Source: Pontiellaceae bacterium (GTDB lineage Bacteria > Verrucomicrobiota > Kiritimatiellia > Kiritimatiellales > Tichowtungiaceae). Taken from it: a stretch of 21,988 bases of DNA. A program made the translations under genes and the position numbers. Within the stretch, counting starts at the first letter, position 1. Every line of letters starts with the position of its first letter. The notes beneath the pieces were generated by a model, which saw only the letters and a program-made list of their open reading frames with translations, did not search any database and was not told the origin of the DNA. Positions 7,898 to 14,967 of the stretch are shown here, piece after piece. The stretch spans positions 1 through 21,988 of the forward strand of contig JALOTS010000037.1 in assembly GCA_025457785.1 (NCBI GenBank), in the 5' to 3' direction.

Positions 7898-7908
7898 GGA
7901 GATTTCTT

Positions 7909-10584
7909 ATGAGCGAATTACCGAAAAATTATGAACCCGCCGGAGTTGAGGCGAAGTGGTATGCAACGTGGCTGGAGGAGAAAGCCTTCAACGCGCAGCC
8001 GGATGCGGCCAAAGAGCCGTGGACCATTGTGATCCCGCCACCGAATGTGACCGGAATTCTGCACATGGGTCATGCGCTGAATAATACGATTCAGGATGTG
8101 CTGATCCGCCAAAAACGCATGCAGGGAAAAAATGCTCTGTGGGTCCCCGGTACCGACCACGCGGGCATCGCAACGCAGAACGTCGTGGAACGCAAGATGG
8201 CCAAAGAAGGCAAAAGCCGCCACGATATGTCACGCGACGAGTTTCTGAGGGAGGTCTGGGCGTGGAAAGAGGAGTACGGCAGCACGATTGTCAATCAGTT
8301 GAAAAAGCTGGGCTCATCCTGCGACTGGGAACGCGAGCGTTTCACCATGGATGAAGGCTTGAGCAAAGCCGTGCTCGAAGTGTTCTGCCGGCTTTACGAC
8401 AAGAAACTGATTTATCGCGGCAACCGTATTATCAACTGGTGTCCGCGCTGTACCACAGCACTGTCCGATGAAGAGAGCGAACACGTCGAGACCGAGGGCG
8501 CACTCTATTACATCCGCTATGTGATCAAAGGCGAGATGAAAAAAATCACGGTGGCCACAACGCGTCCGGAGACGATGCTGGGCGACGTGGCCGTTGCGGT
8601 CAGTCCGCGCGATAAGCGTTACAGCGGGCTGGTCGGCAAGACGCTGATTCTTCCAATCCTTGGACGGGAGATTCCGGTGGTGGCCGACGAGTTTGTTGAT
8701 CCGTCGTTCGGAACCGGCTGCGTGAAGGTGACTCCGGCGCACGATCCGAACGACTATGAAATCGGTCTGCGGCACTCGCTGACCCCGATTAACGTGATGG
8801 ATGATCACGGTATTATGAATGAAGCGGCCGGGCCGTACGCCGGGCTGGATCGTTTTGAGTGCCGCAAGCAATTGGTGGAGGATTTGAAGCACGGCGGGCT
8901 GATTGAAAAGATTGACCGGCACGTTCATGCGGTCGGTCACTGCTACCGTTGTGCAACGATGGTTGAACCGCGTCTTTCGCCGCAGTGGTTTGTGAGCATG
9001 AAGCCGCTGGCCAAGCCCGCGATTGAAGCCGTGCGCGACGGGCGGATTAAGTTTGTTCCCGAGCGCTGGACGAAGGTGTATTTTGACTGGATGGAAAACA
9101 TCCGCGACTGGTGTATTTCACGCCAGATCTGGTGGGGGCACCGTATTCCGGTTTTCTACTGCGATGCCTGCGGACACGAGTGGGCGGCGCGGGAAATTCC
9201 CGGAAGCTGTCCGGTTTGCGGCGTGCAGAATATCCGGCAGGATGAGGATGTGCTCGACACCTGGTTCTCGTCGTGGCTCTGGCCCTTCAGCGTATTCGGC
9301 TGGCCCGAAAAAACCGAAGATCTGAACCATTTTTATCCGACTAAAACACTGGCGACCGCTCCGGACATTATTTTCTTCTGGGTGGCGCGGATGATTATGG
9401 CGGGCATGGAGTTCATGGAGGAGATTCCTTTTGATACGGTCTATATCCATGGAACGGTACGCGACGATCAGGGCCGCAAGATGAGCAAGAGCCTCGGCAA
9501 CTCCATTGATCCGCTCGATATTATTGAAAAATACAGCTCCGATGCGCTGCGGTTCAGTCTGATGATGCTGACGGCAACCGGGCAGGATGTATACGTCAAC
9601 GAAGAGAAATTCGAGCTGGGCCGCAACTTCTGCACCAAGATCTGGAACGCCGCGCGCTTCATGCAGATGAACGCCACTTGCGAGGGGCCGCTTGATCCGG
9701 AGAAGATTGATTTCAGCACCATGACGCTGAGCCCGGACGACCAGCATATTCTGGCCAAACTGAGCGAGGCGGTCCGCAACACCGAAGATAATCTGGAACG
9801 CTGCCGGTTCAACGATGCTGCGCTGGCGATGTACGATTTCATGTGGCACCACTATTGCGATTGGTATGTCGAATATTCCAAAGGTGTGTTCCGCGGCGAA
9901 GACAGGCAGCGCAAGATGGAAGTGGAGCAGGTCATGCACTATGTCTTCTCCAGCGCAATCCGACTGCTGCATCCGTTCATTCCGTTCATTACCGAAGAGC
10001 TGTGGCACGGCATGGGATACAATGTCTCCTGCGAATCGATTCAGACGGCCCCGTGGCCGACCGCACTCTCCTATGAAGAGTTGAGCGCGTGGGGCGTGCA
10101 GCGTGCAACGGTCGAGTATGTGGATGCCAAGCACGACCTGATCCGTACCGGACGCACCCTGCGCACCGATTACAACCTGACACCGAAACAGCAGGCGAAA
10201 TTTGCCATCCGCCCGGCGCAGGAACGAACCGTGAAAATGCTTCGTGACGACATTGCTTCGGTGTCGCTGCTGCTGGGTGCCGAGTCGATTGAGATAGACA
10301 GGAATTTCACGCCGGAAGGGGCCATGCCCAGTGGAATCAGTCAGCTCGGCACGGTCTATATGTCCATTGAAGGTCTGGTCGATACCGAGGCTGAAATCAA
10401 AAAGATCAAGAAACAGCTCGATCTCGTCGAAAACGGGATTACCGGGATTGTGAAGAAACTGTCCAATGCCGGGTTCATGAGCAAGGCACCCGCCGACGTG
10501 GTCGCCAGCGAGGAAAAGCGCAAAGGCGAACTGCTCGAAAAACGGGAAAAACTCCGGAAGCTGCTCGAAACAATCTCCGCCTGA
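7909..10584 (+). CDS. valS: Valine--tRNA ligase
   Basis: An 891-residue class I aminoacyl-tRNA synthetase that charges tRNA-Val in the cytoplasm. PPPNVTGILHMGHALNNTI carries the HIGH motif (HMGH, 52-55) and GRKMSKSLGN the KMSKS motif (524-528). The editing (CP1) domain is present between them, with TTRPETMLGDVAVAV and HDPNDYEIG, as expected for removal of mischarged Thr. Cys pairs in CPRC, CYRC and CDACGHEW...CPVCG suggest zinc-ribbon knuckles inside or next to the CP1 insertion. The anticodon-binding region follows, and the last ~70 residues are the charged coiled-coil tRNA-binding arm typical of ValRS. Length is normal for bacteria. The ATG at 7909 is supported by GGAGA six bases upstream. 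A strong terminator overlaps the stop codon, so it is likely a single-gene transcript. Confidence 0.98.
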   Translation: MSELPKNYEPAGVEAKWYATWLEEKAFNAQPDAAKEPWTIVIPPPNVTGILHMGHALNNTIQDVLIRQKRMQGKNALWVPGTDHAGIATQNVVERKMAKEGKSRHDMSRDEFLREVWAWKEEYGSTIVNQLKKLGSSCDWERERFTMDEGLSKAVLEVFCRLYDKKLIYRGNRIINWCPRCTTALSDEESEHVETEGALYYIRYVIKGEMKKITVATTRPETMLGDVAVAVSPRDKRYSGLVGKTLILPILGREIPVVADEFVDPSFGTGCVKVTPAHDPNDYEIGLRHSLTPINVMDDHGIMNEAAGPYAGLDRFECRKQLVEDLKHGGLIEKIDRHVHAVGHCYRCATMVEPRLSPQWFVSMKPLAKPAIEAVRDGRIKFVPERWTKVYFDWMENIRDWCISRQIWWGHRIPVFYCDACGHEWAAREIPGSCPVCGVQNIRQDEDVLDTWFSSWLWPFSVFGWPEKTEDLNHFYPTKTLATAPDIIFFWVARMIMAGMEFMEEIPFDTVYIHGTVRDDQGRKMSKSLGNSIDPLDIIEKYSSDALRFSLMMLTATGQDVYVNEEKFELGRNFCTKIWNAARFMQMNATCEGPLDPEKIDFSTMTLSPDDQHILAKLSEAVRNTEDNLERCRFNDAALAMYDFMWHHYCDWYVEYSKGVFRGEDRQRKMEVEQVMHYVFSSAIRLLHPFIPFITEELWHGMGYNVSCESIQTAPWPTALSYEELSAWGVQRATVEYVDAKHDLIRTGRTLRTDYNLTPKQQAKFAIRPAQERTVKMLRDDIASVSLLLGAESIEIDRNFTPEGAMPSGISQLGTVYMSIEGLVDTEAEIKKIKKQLDLVENGITGIVKKLSNAGFMSKAPADVVASEEKRKGELLEKREKLRKLLETISA

Positions 10585-10614
10585 TTTCCCGTGCGCGGGA
10601 AATCAGGAGTTTTT
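10581..10614 (+). terminator. Rho-independent terminator of valS
   Basis: A perfect 11-bp stem, CTGATTTCCCG (10581-10591) with CGGGAAATCAG (10596-10606), closes a TGCG tetraloop and is followed after three bases by a T-tract at 10610-10614. The valS TGA stop lies inside the left arm. Confidence 0.85.
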
Positions 10615-10620
10615 CAGTCG

Positions 10621-10678
10621 TTGGAAATCGTTCTTCCAATGATTGGGAATGCGGGTATGATTTCTCCTGAGGTTGGAA
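10621..10678. promoter_or_regulatory. Cluster of TTGGAA-like half-sites upstream of the DUF4160/DUF2442 cassette
   Basis: TTGGAA (10621-10626) and TTCCAA (10634-10639) form an inverted pair with a 7-bp gap. TTCCAA also overlaps TTGGGAA (10643-10649) as a second near-palindrome centred on ATGATT, and TTGGAA recurs at 10673-10678. A -10-like TATGAT sits at 10656-10661 but no good -35 is correctly spaced. The layout suggests an operator overlapping a promoter. This is inference from pattern only. Confidence 0.35.
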
Positions 10679-10687
10679 AGAAAAGAA

Positions 10688-10960
10688 ATGCCGGCTATTT
10701 CCATGTTTTACGGGATTCTGATACGGATGTTTTTCTATGATGCGGAAAAGCATCATTGTCCGCATGTTCATGCCGAATATCAGGGGAATGTCGCTGTTTA
10801 TGCGATTGATAACGGAGAGGTGCTGGCCGGAAATCTTCCGGTCAAAAAGCATAGACTGGTGGTCGCGTGGATCGAAATCCACAAAGAGGATCTTCTGGCT
10901 GATTGGGAATTGGCTGTCAGTGGACGGACTCCACTGCCGATCCGGGGGCTTGATCAATGA
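10688..10960 (+). CDS. DUF4160 family protein (first gene of a DUF4160/DUF2442 cassette)
   Basis: A 90-residue cytoplasmic protein from the ATG at 10688. The frame also opens at a TTG at 10673, but the family normally begins MP-[TA]-I-S, matching MPAISMFYGILIRMFF here, and GAAAAGAA lies just upstream. Diagnostic features are GILIRMFFYD, the histidine-rich PHVHAEYQGN, then GEVLAGNLP and VVAWIEIHKEDLLADW. DUF4160 proteins are small, of unknown biochemical function, and are very often encoded directly upstream of DUF2442 proteins, in arrangements that resemble toxin-antitoxin modules. Here the two genes overlap by ATGA (10957-10960), so they are made together. The conserved histidines might bind a metal or act in catalysis, but that is speculation. 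No membrane segment or signal peptide. Confidence 0.88.
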   Translation: MPAISMFYGILIRMFFYDAEKHHCPHVHAEYQGNVAVYAIDNGEVLAGNLPVKKHRLVVAWIEIHKEDLLADWELAVSGRTPLPIRGLDQ

Positions 10961-11235
10961 TTATTAAAGAAGTTCTTCCGTTGGATATCGGCATTCTGCG
11001 TGTTGTTACGGAGGATGGTCGATCCGGAACCTTTGACGTCCGTTGTTATATGAATTCTTCCGCATTTGCCGCATTGGAAGAAAAGGACGTGTTTTCCAAG
11101 GTCCGAAACGGGGGGTATTACATCGAATGGGCCTGTGGTGCAGATCTTTCGGCGGATACGCTCGAGGCCGGTATGAAGTGGGACAAGATGTTAATGGTCG
11201 CCGAAGATCCGGGAGAGTATAAAACCGGGCAGTGA
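10957..11235 (+). CDS. DUF2442 family protein (second gene of the cassette)
   Basis: A 92-residue protein overlapping the DUF4160 gene by four bases. The sequence has the DUF2442 layout: an N-terminal strand IKEVLPLDIGILRVVTEDG, then GTFDVRCYMNSSAFAALEE, FSKVRNGGYYIEWACG and DLSADTLEAGM at the end. Members are small beta-rich cytoplasmic proteins; some are fused to helix-turn-helix domains and are regarded as the antitoxin-like partner of DUF4160 or BrnT-like proteins. No DNA-binding domain is visible in this short form. The cassette follows the valS terminator and precedes a broken DUF2723 gene, so it sits in a small accessory pocket. Activity as a toxin-antitoxin pair has not been shown by anything in this sequence. 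Confidence 0.85.
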   Translation: MIIKEVLPLDIGILRVVTEDGRSGTFDVRCYMNSSAFAALEEKDVFSKVRNGGYYIEWACGADLSADTLEAGMKWDKMLMVAEDPGEYKTGQ

Positions 11236-11267
11236 ATTGAATTTTCAAAAATCCGGGGAACTCCGAA

Positions 11268-11597
11268 ATGGCGGACAAAGCGATTGAAGCGCGGTGGTGG
11301 AGAAAAGCGGAGATCAGAGCCTTTGTTTTAACAGGCCTCGTGCTGCTGGGTGTCTATGCTTTTACATTAGCTCCTTCTGTGAATCTTGAATTGGGCGGCA
11401 TTTTGATAGTCGCCGCAGACCGACTGGGAGTGGCGATCACTCCGGGGCAGCCTTTTTGGACGATGCTTGCGTTTTTGTTCAGCCGCCTGTTTGGCTGGGC
11501 GACCTTTGCGGGGCATCCCAATCCGGCGTGGGGCGTTCACTGGCTGCCGAAGGAGAAAACTTATTTTTCTTTGGCGCGTTTGGCATCGGTCAGATAG
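11268..11597 (+). pseudogene. Truncated N-terminal remnant of a DUF2723 membrane protein
   Basis: A 109-codon frame with a reasonable ribosome site (GGGGA, 10 bases upstream). It encodes a basic N-terminus, one membrane helix (AFVLTGLVLLGVYAFTLAPS) and then the start of the DUF2723 domain: APSVNLELGGILIVAADRLG and PGQPFWTMLAFLFSRLFGW. Full-length members are usually several hundred residues with about ten or more membrane helices (GT-C-like, GT117). Here similarity stops near NPAWGVHWLP, after about 90 residues, and the remaining codons run into the 3' end of the oppositely oriented amidase gene, overlapping it by 37 bp. The simplest reading is a gene broken by deletion or rearrangement, leaving the 5' end and its ribosome site. 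A functional short protein is possible but less likely. Confidence 0.62.
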
Positions 11598-12568
11598 GCC
11601 GTGATGCCGTCGGCGATGCCGCGTGCAATCCGGTCGCGGCCCGCCGCATCAATGACCATGGCTTCATCTTCGGCATTGCTGAGGAAAGCGACTAGGAAAG
11701 CGACTTCGACGAGAGCGGCGGGACAGGGGGCGTCGCGCAACACTTCGAAGCGGGCGCGTTTTACCCCGCGATCTTCCTGTCCGGTGGCTTTGATGAGATT
11801 TTGCTGGAGCCGATACCCAAGCGCCATATTGGCGAGGTCGTAACGGTTGCCGGGGTTAACAGTGAGTGACGGGGTGCTGTCACCGTACGAGTTGCTGCTG
11901 TAGCGGCCCGGCAGGGAGAGAATGAATGTTTCGATTCCCCGGACCTTCCGGTTTGCGGCGGAATTGGCGTGGATGCTGACGAAGAGATCGGCGTTGAGCG
12001 CGGCGGCTTTGCTGCAACGGGAAGAGAGCGCCATCGCCCGGTCGCTTTCGCGGGTTAGCTCAACATTAATTCCGGCGGCTTCGAGCCGTTTTTTTACCCG
12101 TTTGGCGACATCCAGAACCACCAGTTTTTCCTGAACGTTTCGGGGACTGCTGGCACCATTGTCATCTCCGCCATGACCCGGATCCAGAACCACAACGCGG
12201 ATCCCGGCGGTTTTCAAAAACTGCTTCGGGCGCACGGCAGGTTCGATGGTTTTGTTGAAGTCGGCGACGTTAATGGCCCATTTCCGCCCCAGTTTCAGAG
12301 TAGGTTCGTTGAGAGAAACGAGTGTTCCATTAATCCAGAGACTGCGGGAGTCGGTTTGAAATTCGATTTGATTCCATTTGTTCTGCAACCGGATGCGTTT
12401 TCTGGATGGCGCGGAGGCGGTCATTCCGTAGTAGGCGGCGATGTTTTGGAGCGGGATATAGCTTTTTCCGCGCAAGTTGACGGTTTGAACTCCGGCGCGG
12501 GTCGGCAGAGCGATGCAGGCGGTCAGCAGGCTGACCGCTAAAAACAGGATTCGTCGGGGTTGTCTCAT
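11561..12568 (-). CDS. N-acetylmuramoyl-L-alanine amidase (AmiC/Amidase_3 type)
   Basis: A 335-residue exported zinc amidase that cleaves the bond between MurNAc and the stem peptide of peptidoglycan. Residues 1-25 are a signal peptide (LTAC at 15-18 could also be a lipobox). Residues ~28-105 resemble the N-terminal copper-amine-oxidase-like domain common in amidases. The catalytic domain has LDPGHGG (His132), Glu147, SIHAN (His200) and the catalytic Glu288 in ALVEVAFL. Immediately after Glu288 the DNA holds a perfect 12-bp tandem duplication (11682-11705), so the usual VEVAFLSN has become VEVAFLVAFLSN, four extra residues in the active-site loop. All zinc ligands remain. An AAGG-like site is close to the start at 12568. 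The gene is divergent from the potassium channel gene with 62 bp between them. Confidence 0.93.
   Translation of the reverse strand: MRQPRRILFLAVSLLTACIALPTRAGVQTVNLRGKSYIPLQNIAAYYGMTASAPSRKRIRLQNKWNQIEFQTDSRSLWINGTLVSLNEPTLKLGRKWAINVADFNKTIEPAVRPKQFLKTAGIRVVVLDPGHGGDDNGASSPRNVQEKLVVLDVAKRVKKRLEAAGINVELTRESDRAMALSSRCSKAAALNADLFVSIHANSAANRKVRGIETFILSLPGRYSSNSYGDSTPSLTVNPGNRYDLANMALGYRLQQNLIKATGQEDRGVKRARFEVLRDAPCPAALVEVAFLVAFLSNAEDEAMVIDAAGRDRIARGIADGITAYLTDAKRAKEK
11682..11705. repeat. Perfect 12-bp tandem duplication inside the amidase gene
   Basis: AGGAAAGCGACT occurs twice head to tail (11682-11693 and 11694-11705). On the coding strand it repeats the codons for Val-Ala-Phe-Leu directly after the catalytic Glu codon, in frame. 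Confidence 0.97.
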
Positions 12569-12630
12569 AAATAACCTTTTAAGCAGGAGGATTCGTTTAT
12601 ATAGTTCAAAAACTTACCACGGGAAACCTT

Positions 12631-13635
12631 ATGAAGCGAGGCATATATCACGTTGAACCGCCCCGGACTCTTCGTCTGAGCCTGTATGTTTTACTTTTTC
12701 TGTCGGTTTTGGTCGGTGGAACGATTGGATACTTTTGGATTGAAGGCTGGCCGTGGATTGATTGTCTGTACATGACGGTGATCACGGTTGCGACGGTCGG
12801 GTTTGGTGAGGTGCACCCTCTTTCAATCGATGGTCAGGTGTTTACGATTCTGTTGATTTTTTTCGGGGTAACCACGGCGGCATTATCGCTAACGGCTTTT
12901 TTTGAATACTTCGTTCTGCGCGGACTGACGAACCTTTTCGGGAGAAATAAAATGGATAAGAAAATTGAGAAACTCCGTCATCATATTATCATCTGCGGCT
13001 ACGGGCGCACCGGGTTTTATATTGCCCGCGATCTGGTCAAGCTGGAAAAACCGTTTGTGGTAATTGAATCGGATACGGATCGGCTTAAGTTACTGGAACA
13101 GGAAGGGATTTTGTTTGTTCCGGGCGATCCATCGGACGAAGATCTGCTGGCGGCGGTGGGTGTCGCGCATGCCGATGCGCTCGTTGCCGCGCTGCCGAAG
13201 GATGCGGATAATCTTTTCCTGACGATCAGTGCGCGGAGTCTGAACCGGGATATGCAGATTATTGCCCGGGTGCAGGACCCCGACAACAGCCGGAAATTTA
13301 TGAAAGCCGGTGTCACCAAGGTAGTCTCTCCGTTCTCAACAGGCGCAACCCGGATCGTCCAGTTGCTGACCCGTCCGTCTGTAGTGGATCTGATTGAACT
13401 GGTGACACAGCGCGAAAATATTGCACTGGAGGTGTGCGAAATTGCAGTGGATGAAAAGAGCAATCTGGCGCATAAAACACTGGTCGAGTCGCGTGTCCGC
13501 CAGACGATGGGCTGCATGGTTTTTGCGATCAAGCGACCCGGAGGCGAGACGCTGTTTGATCCCGATCCGCAAACCCGGATTGAGCCGGGCGACGTGCTGG
13601 TTGTCATTCAGAAACCGCAGCCGGCAGGCATCTGA
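12631..13635 (+). CDS. Two-helix potassium channel with RCK (TrkA-N/TrkA-C) regulatory domain
   Basis: A 334-residue inner-membrane protein of the MthK/YugO type. Helix 1 is about residues 14-36, the pore helix and selectivity filter are ITVATVGFGE (51-60, filter TVGFG), and helix 2 is about 69-91. A linker leads to a cytoplasmic Rossmann-fold RCK-N domain starting IIICGYGRTGFYIARDLVK (119-137), with the acidic VIESD that ends the second strand, and an RCK-C (TrkA-C) domain at about 245-330. The tetramer would conduct K+ and be gated by a ligand such as Ca2+ or a nucleotide bound to the RCK ring. The filter has Phe instead of the Tyr of classical TVGYG, a common variant in this group. The stop codon overlaps the next start (TGATG at 13633-13637), coupling it to the phosphatase-fold protein. 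Confidence 0.94.
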   Translation: MKRGIYHVEPPRTLRLSLYVLLFLSVLVGGTIGYFWIEGWPWIDCLYMTVITVATVGFGEVHPLSIDGQVFTILLIFFGVTTAALSLTAFFEYFVLRGLTNLFGRNKMDKKIEKLRHHIIICGYGRTGFYIARDLVKLEKPFVVIESDTDRLKLLEQEGILFVPGDPSDEDLLAAVGVAHADALVAALPKDADNLFLTISARSLNRDMQIIARVQDPDNSRKFMKAGVTKVVSPFSTGATRIVQLLTRPSVVDLIELVTQRENIALEVCEIAVDEKSNLAHKTLVESRVRQTMGCMVFAIKRPGGETLFDPDPQTRIEPGDVLVVIQKPQPAGI

Positions 13636-14594
13636 TGAACTGCGTCCACATCAGTTTTGTACGGCATCACTCCGCATGCGGCGCAGAACAGGCCAGCCGC
13701 AGCGCGGTCTGTCTTTGTTGTTTCCGCGTTCTCCTTCTGCTGCTGAACGGTTCTGTCTGTGCATCTGAAACGGACGGCACGTTTTCCGTGATGACGTACA
13801 ATGTGCATGAATATGCTCTGACAGATCGGGACGGCGATGGCGAAGCGGACGACCCTAAGCCGGAAAGCGAATGCCGTGCCGTGGTGCGGTTGATTGCCGC
13901 TCAGCATCCGGATATTCTGACGGTGCAGGAAATGGGCGACAGTTCCGTGTTTGAGCAGTTCCGCCGGGAGCTGCTGGCGGCAGGATTGGATTATCCCTAT
14001 GCCGAGCTGCTGCAGCGCGGGCGGATGGAGATCAATCTGGCGGTGCTGAGCCGTTTTCCGATTGTCTCGGTGCAGCACCGCACCAACGAGTGGTACAGCA
14101 TCGGAGACAGTAAAGTGCCTGTGGCGCGCGGATTTCTCGATGTCGAAATTCAGGTTAATCCGCAATACCGCTTCCGCCTGCTGGCCGCACATCTCAAATC
14201 CAAGGTGTACAGTCCGCTGGGACAGACCGAAATGCGCCGCAACGAGGCGCGGCTTCTCAATAAAGTTATCCGGGAGATTCTGGAAAAAAATCCGGAAACC
14301 AATCTGTTGGCGGCGGGCGATTTTAATGACGATTATAACTCGGTGCCGGTGCGCGAAGTGAGCGGGCGGCGCGGCGGTCCGATGACGGACTTGCGCCCGG
14401 CTGATTCCGTCGGGGATGTCTGGACTTACTTTTGGCCCTCGACGGATGGATTCAGCCGGTTTGATTATATTTTTGTCAGCGACGGCATGTTGAAGGAAGC
14501 GATTCGGGAACAAACGAGGATCATTCGCGATCCATTAACCTATCAAGCCTCTGACCACCGCCCGGTCATGGCGGTTTTTCGCGCCGCTGACTAG
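13635..14594 (+). CDS. Endonuclease/exonuclease/phosphatase-fold protein, probably exported
   Basis: A 319-residue protein coupled to the channel gene by TGATG. The core has the motifs of the exonuclease III/DNase I/sphingomyelinase fold: MTYNVHEY (53-60) with the metal-site Asn, ILTVQEMGD with the catalytic Glu, NLAVLSRFPI, AAHLKSK with a conserved His, LLAAGDFNDD with the Asp-Asn pair, RFDYIFVS and SDHRPVMAVF with the terminal Asp-His. The fold appears complete. The N-terminus (res ~24-43, CLCCFRVLLLLLNGSVCAS) looks like a signal peptide with a long polar lead, so it probably acts in the periplasm or outside; the true start may be downstream of 13635. DRDGDGEADD near residue 65 resembles a calcium-loop sequence. 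Substrate (nucleic acid, phospholipid or phosphosugar) cannot be told. Its TAG stop shares bases 14591-14594 (CTAG) with the stop of the convergent gene. Confidence 0.88.
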   Translation: MNCVHISFVRHHSACGAEQASRSAVCLCCFRVLLLLLNGSVCASETDGTFSVMTYNVHEYALTDRDGDGEADDPKPESECRAVVRLIAAQHPDILTVQEMGDSSVFEQFRRELLAAGLDYPYAELLQRGRMEINLAVLSRFPIVSVQHRTNEWYSIGDSKVPVARGFLDVEIQVNPQYRFRLLAAHLKSKVYSPLGQTEMRRNEARLLNKVIREILEKNPETNLLAAGDFNDDYNSVPVREVSGRRGGPMTDLRPADSVGDVWTYFWPSTDGFSRFDYIFVSDGMLKEAIREQTRIIRDPLTYQASDHRPVMAVFRAAD

Positions 14595-14965
14595 TAGGGT
14601 TTCTCGTCGCCGGTCAGGAGCAGATAACGCCGCCGGTTTTCTGATTCGATTTTGTCGCGGACCGTGATTTGCTCTCCTGTGCCGCGCAGGGCAGTCGCCT
14701 GCGGCAGGGGTTTCCAGATTTTTTCAACGGTACCGGGTTGTTCGGTTCCTGCTGGCGGGGCAGTTCGTCCCGGATGTTTTTTCTGCGGGACATCCGTGTA
14801 ATAAACGGTGTAGGTCAGATTGGTTTCTGATTTCCAGGTGATAATCATTTCGCCGCCGGAATAGGCGGAGGCCATTTTCGGTGAAATGGGGTATTTGAAC
14901 GGCTCGGACTTGGTTGCGCAACCTGCCAGAACGAGCGCGGTCAGAAGGATCAGCGCTTTTTTCAT
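14591..14965 (-). CDS. Small lipoprotein of unknown function
   Basis: A 124-residue lipoprotein starting at the ATG at 14965 (MKKALILLTALVLAGCATKS, lipobox LAGC, Cys16). The frame opens at a start 15 bases upstream, but that places five odd residues before a perfect signal peptide. The mature part has MIITWKSETNLTYTVYYTD and later RGTGEQITVRDKIESENRRR, the pattern of a small beta-sandwich resembling fibronectin-III-like or 'W...GTG...D...R' repeats common in exported PVC proteins; this is a loose resemblance only. The start lies just beyond the TAA stop of the upstream exported protein, so the two form an operon. The C-terminal codons reach the convergent phosphatase-fold gene, and both stop codons lie in one CTAG. 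Function unknown. Confidence 0.75.
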   Translation of the reverse strand: MKKALILLTALVLAGCATKSEPFKYPISPKMASAYSGGEMIITWKSETNLTYTVYYTDVPQKKHPGRTAPPAGTEQPGTVEKIWKPLPQATALRGTGEQITVRDKIESENRRRYLLLTGDEKPY

Positions 14966-14967
14966 GA

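Larger units (their letters stand above)
7567..7908. other. 342-bp intergenic region upstream of valS
   Basis: No credible protein gene. It contains a GC palindrome CCGGG-A-CCCGG near 7650, a possible promoter at 7768-7796 and a large imperfect inverted repeat at 7808-7897 that ends next to the valS ribosome site. A minus-strand frame starting MERWNNGLLEHW is an artefact of the repeat. No T-box leader features were recognised. Confidence 0.55.

Noticed and set aside
7567..7908. T-box riboswitch upstream of valS
   Set aside because: No T-box consensus, specifier stem or adjacent terminator could be recognised; only the repeat-like hairpin is seen.
9118..10134. 338-codon minus-strand frame
   Set aside because: Antisense shadow of valS, whose motifs are unmistakable.
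12569..12630. Promoters in the amidase/channel divergent gap
   Set aside because: A TATATA-like run exists at 12597-12603 but no -35 box is correctly spaced on either strand.
13608..14513. 301-codon minus-strand frame
   Set aside because: Antisense to the phosphatase-fold gene, His/Gln/Arg-rich with no domain; a shadow.
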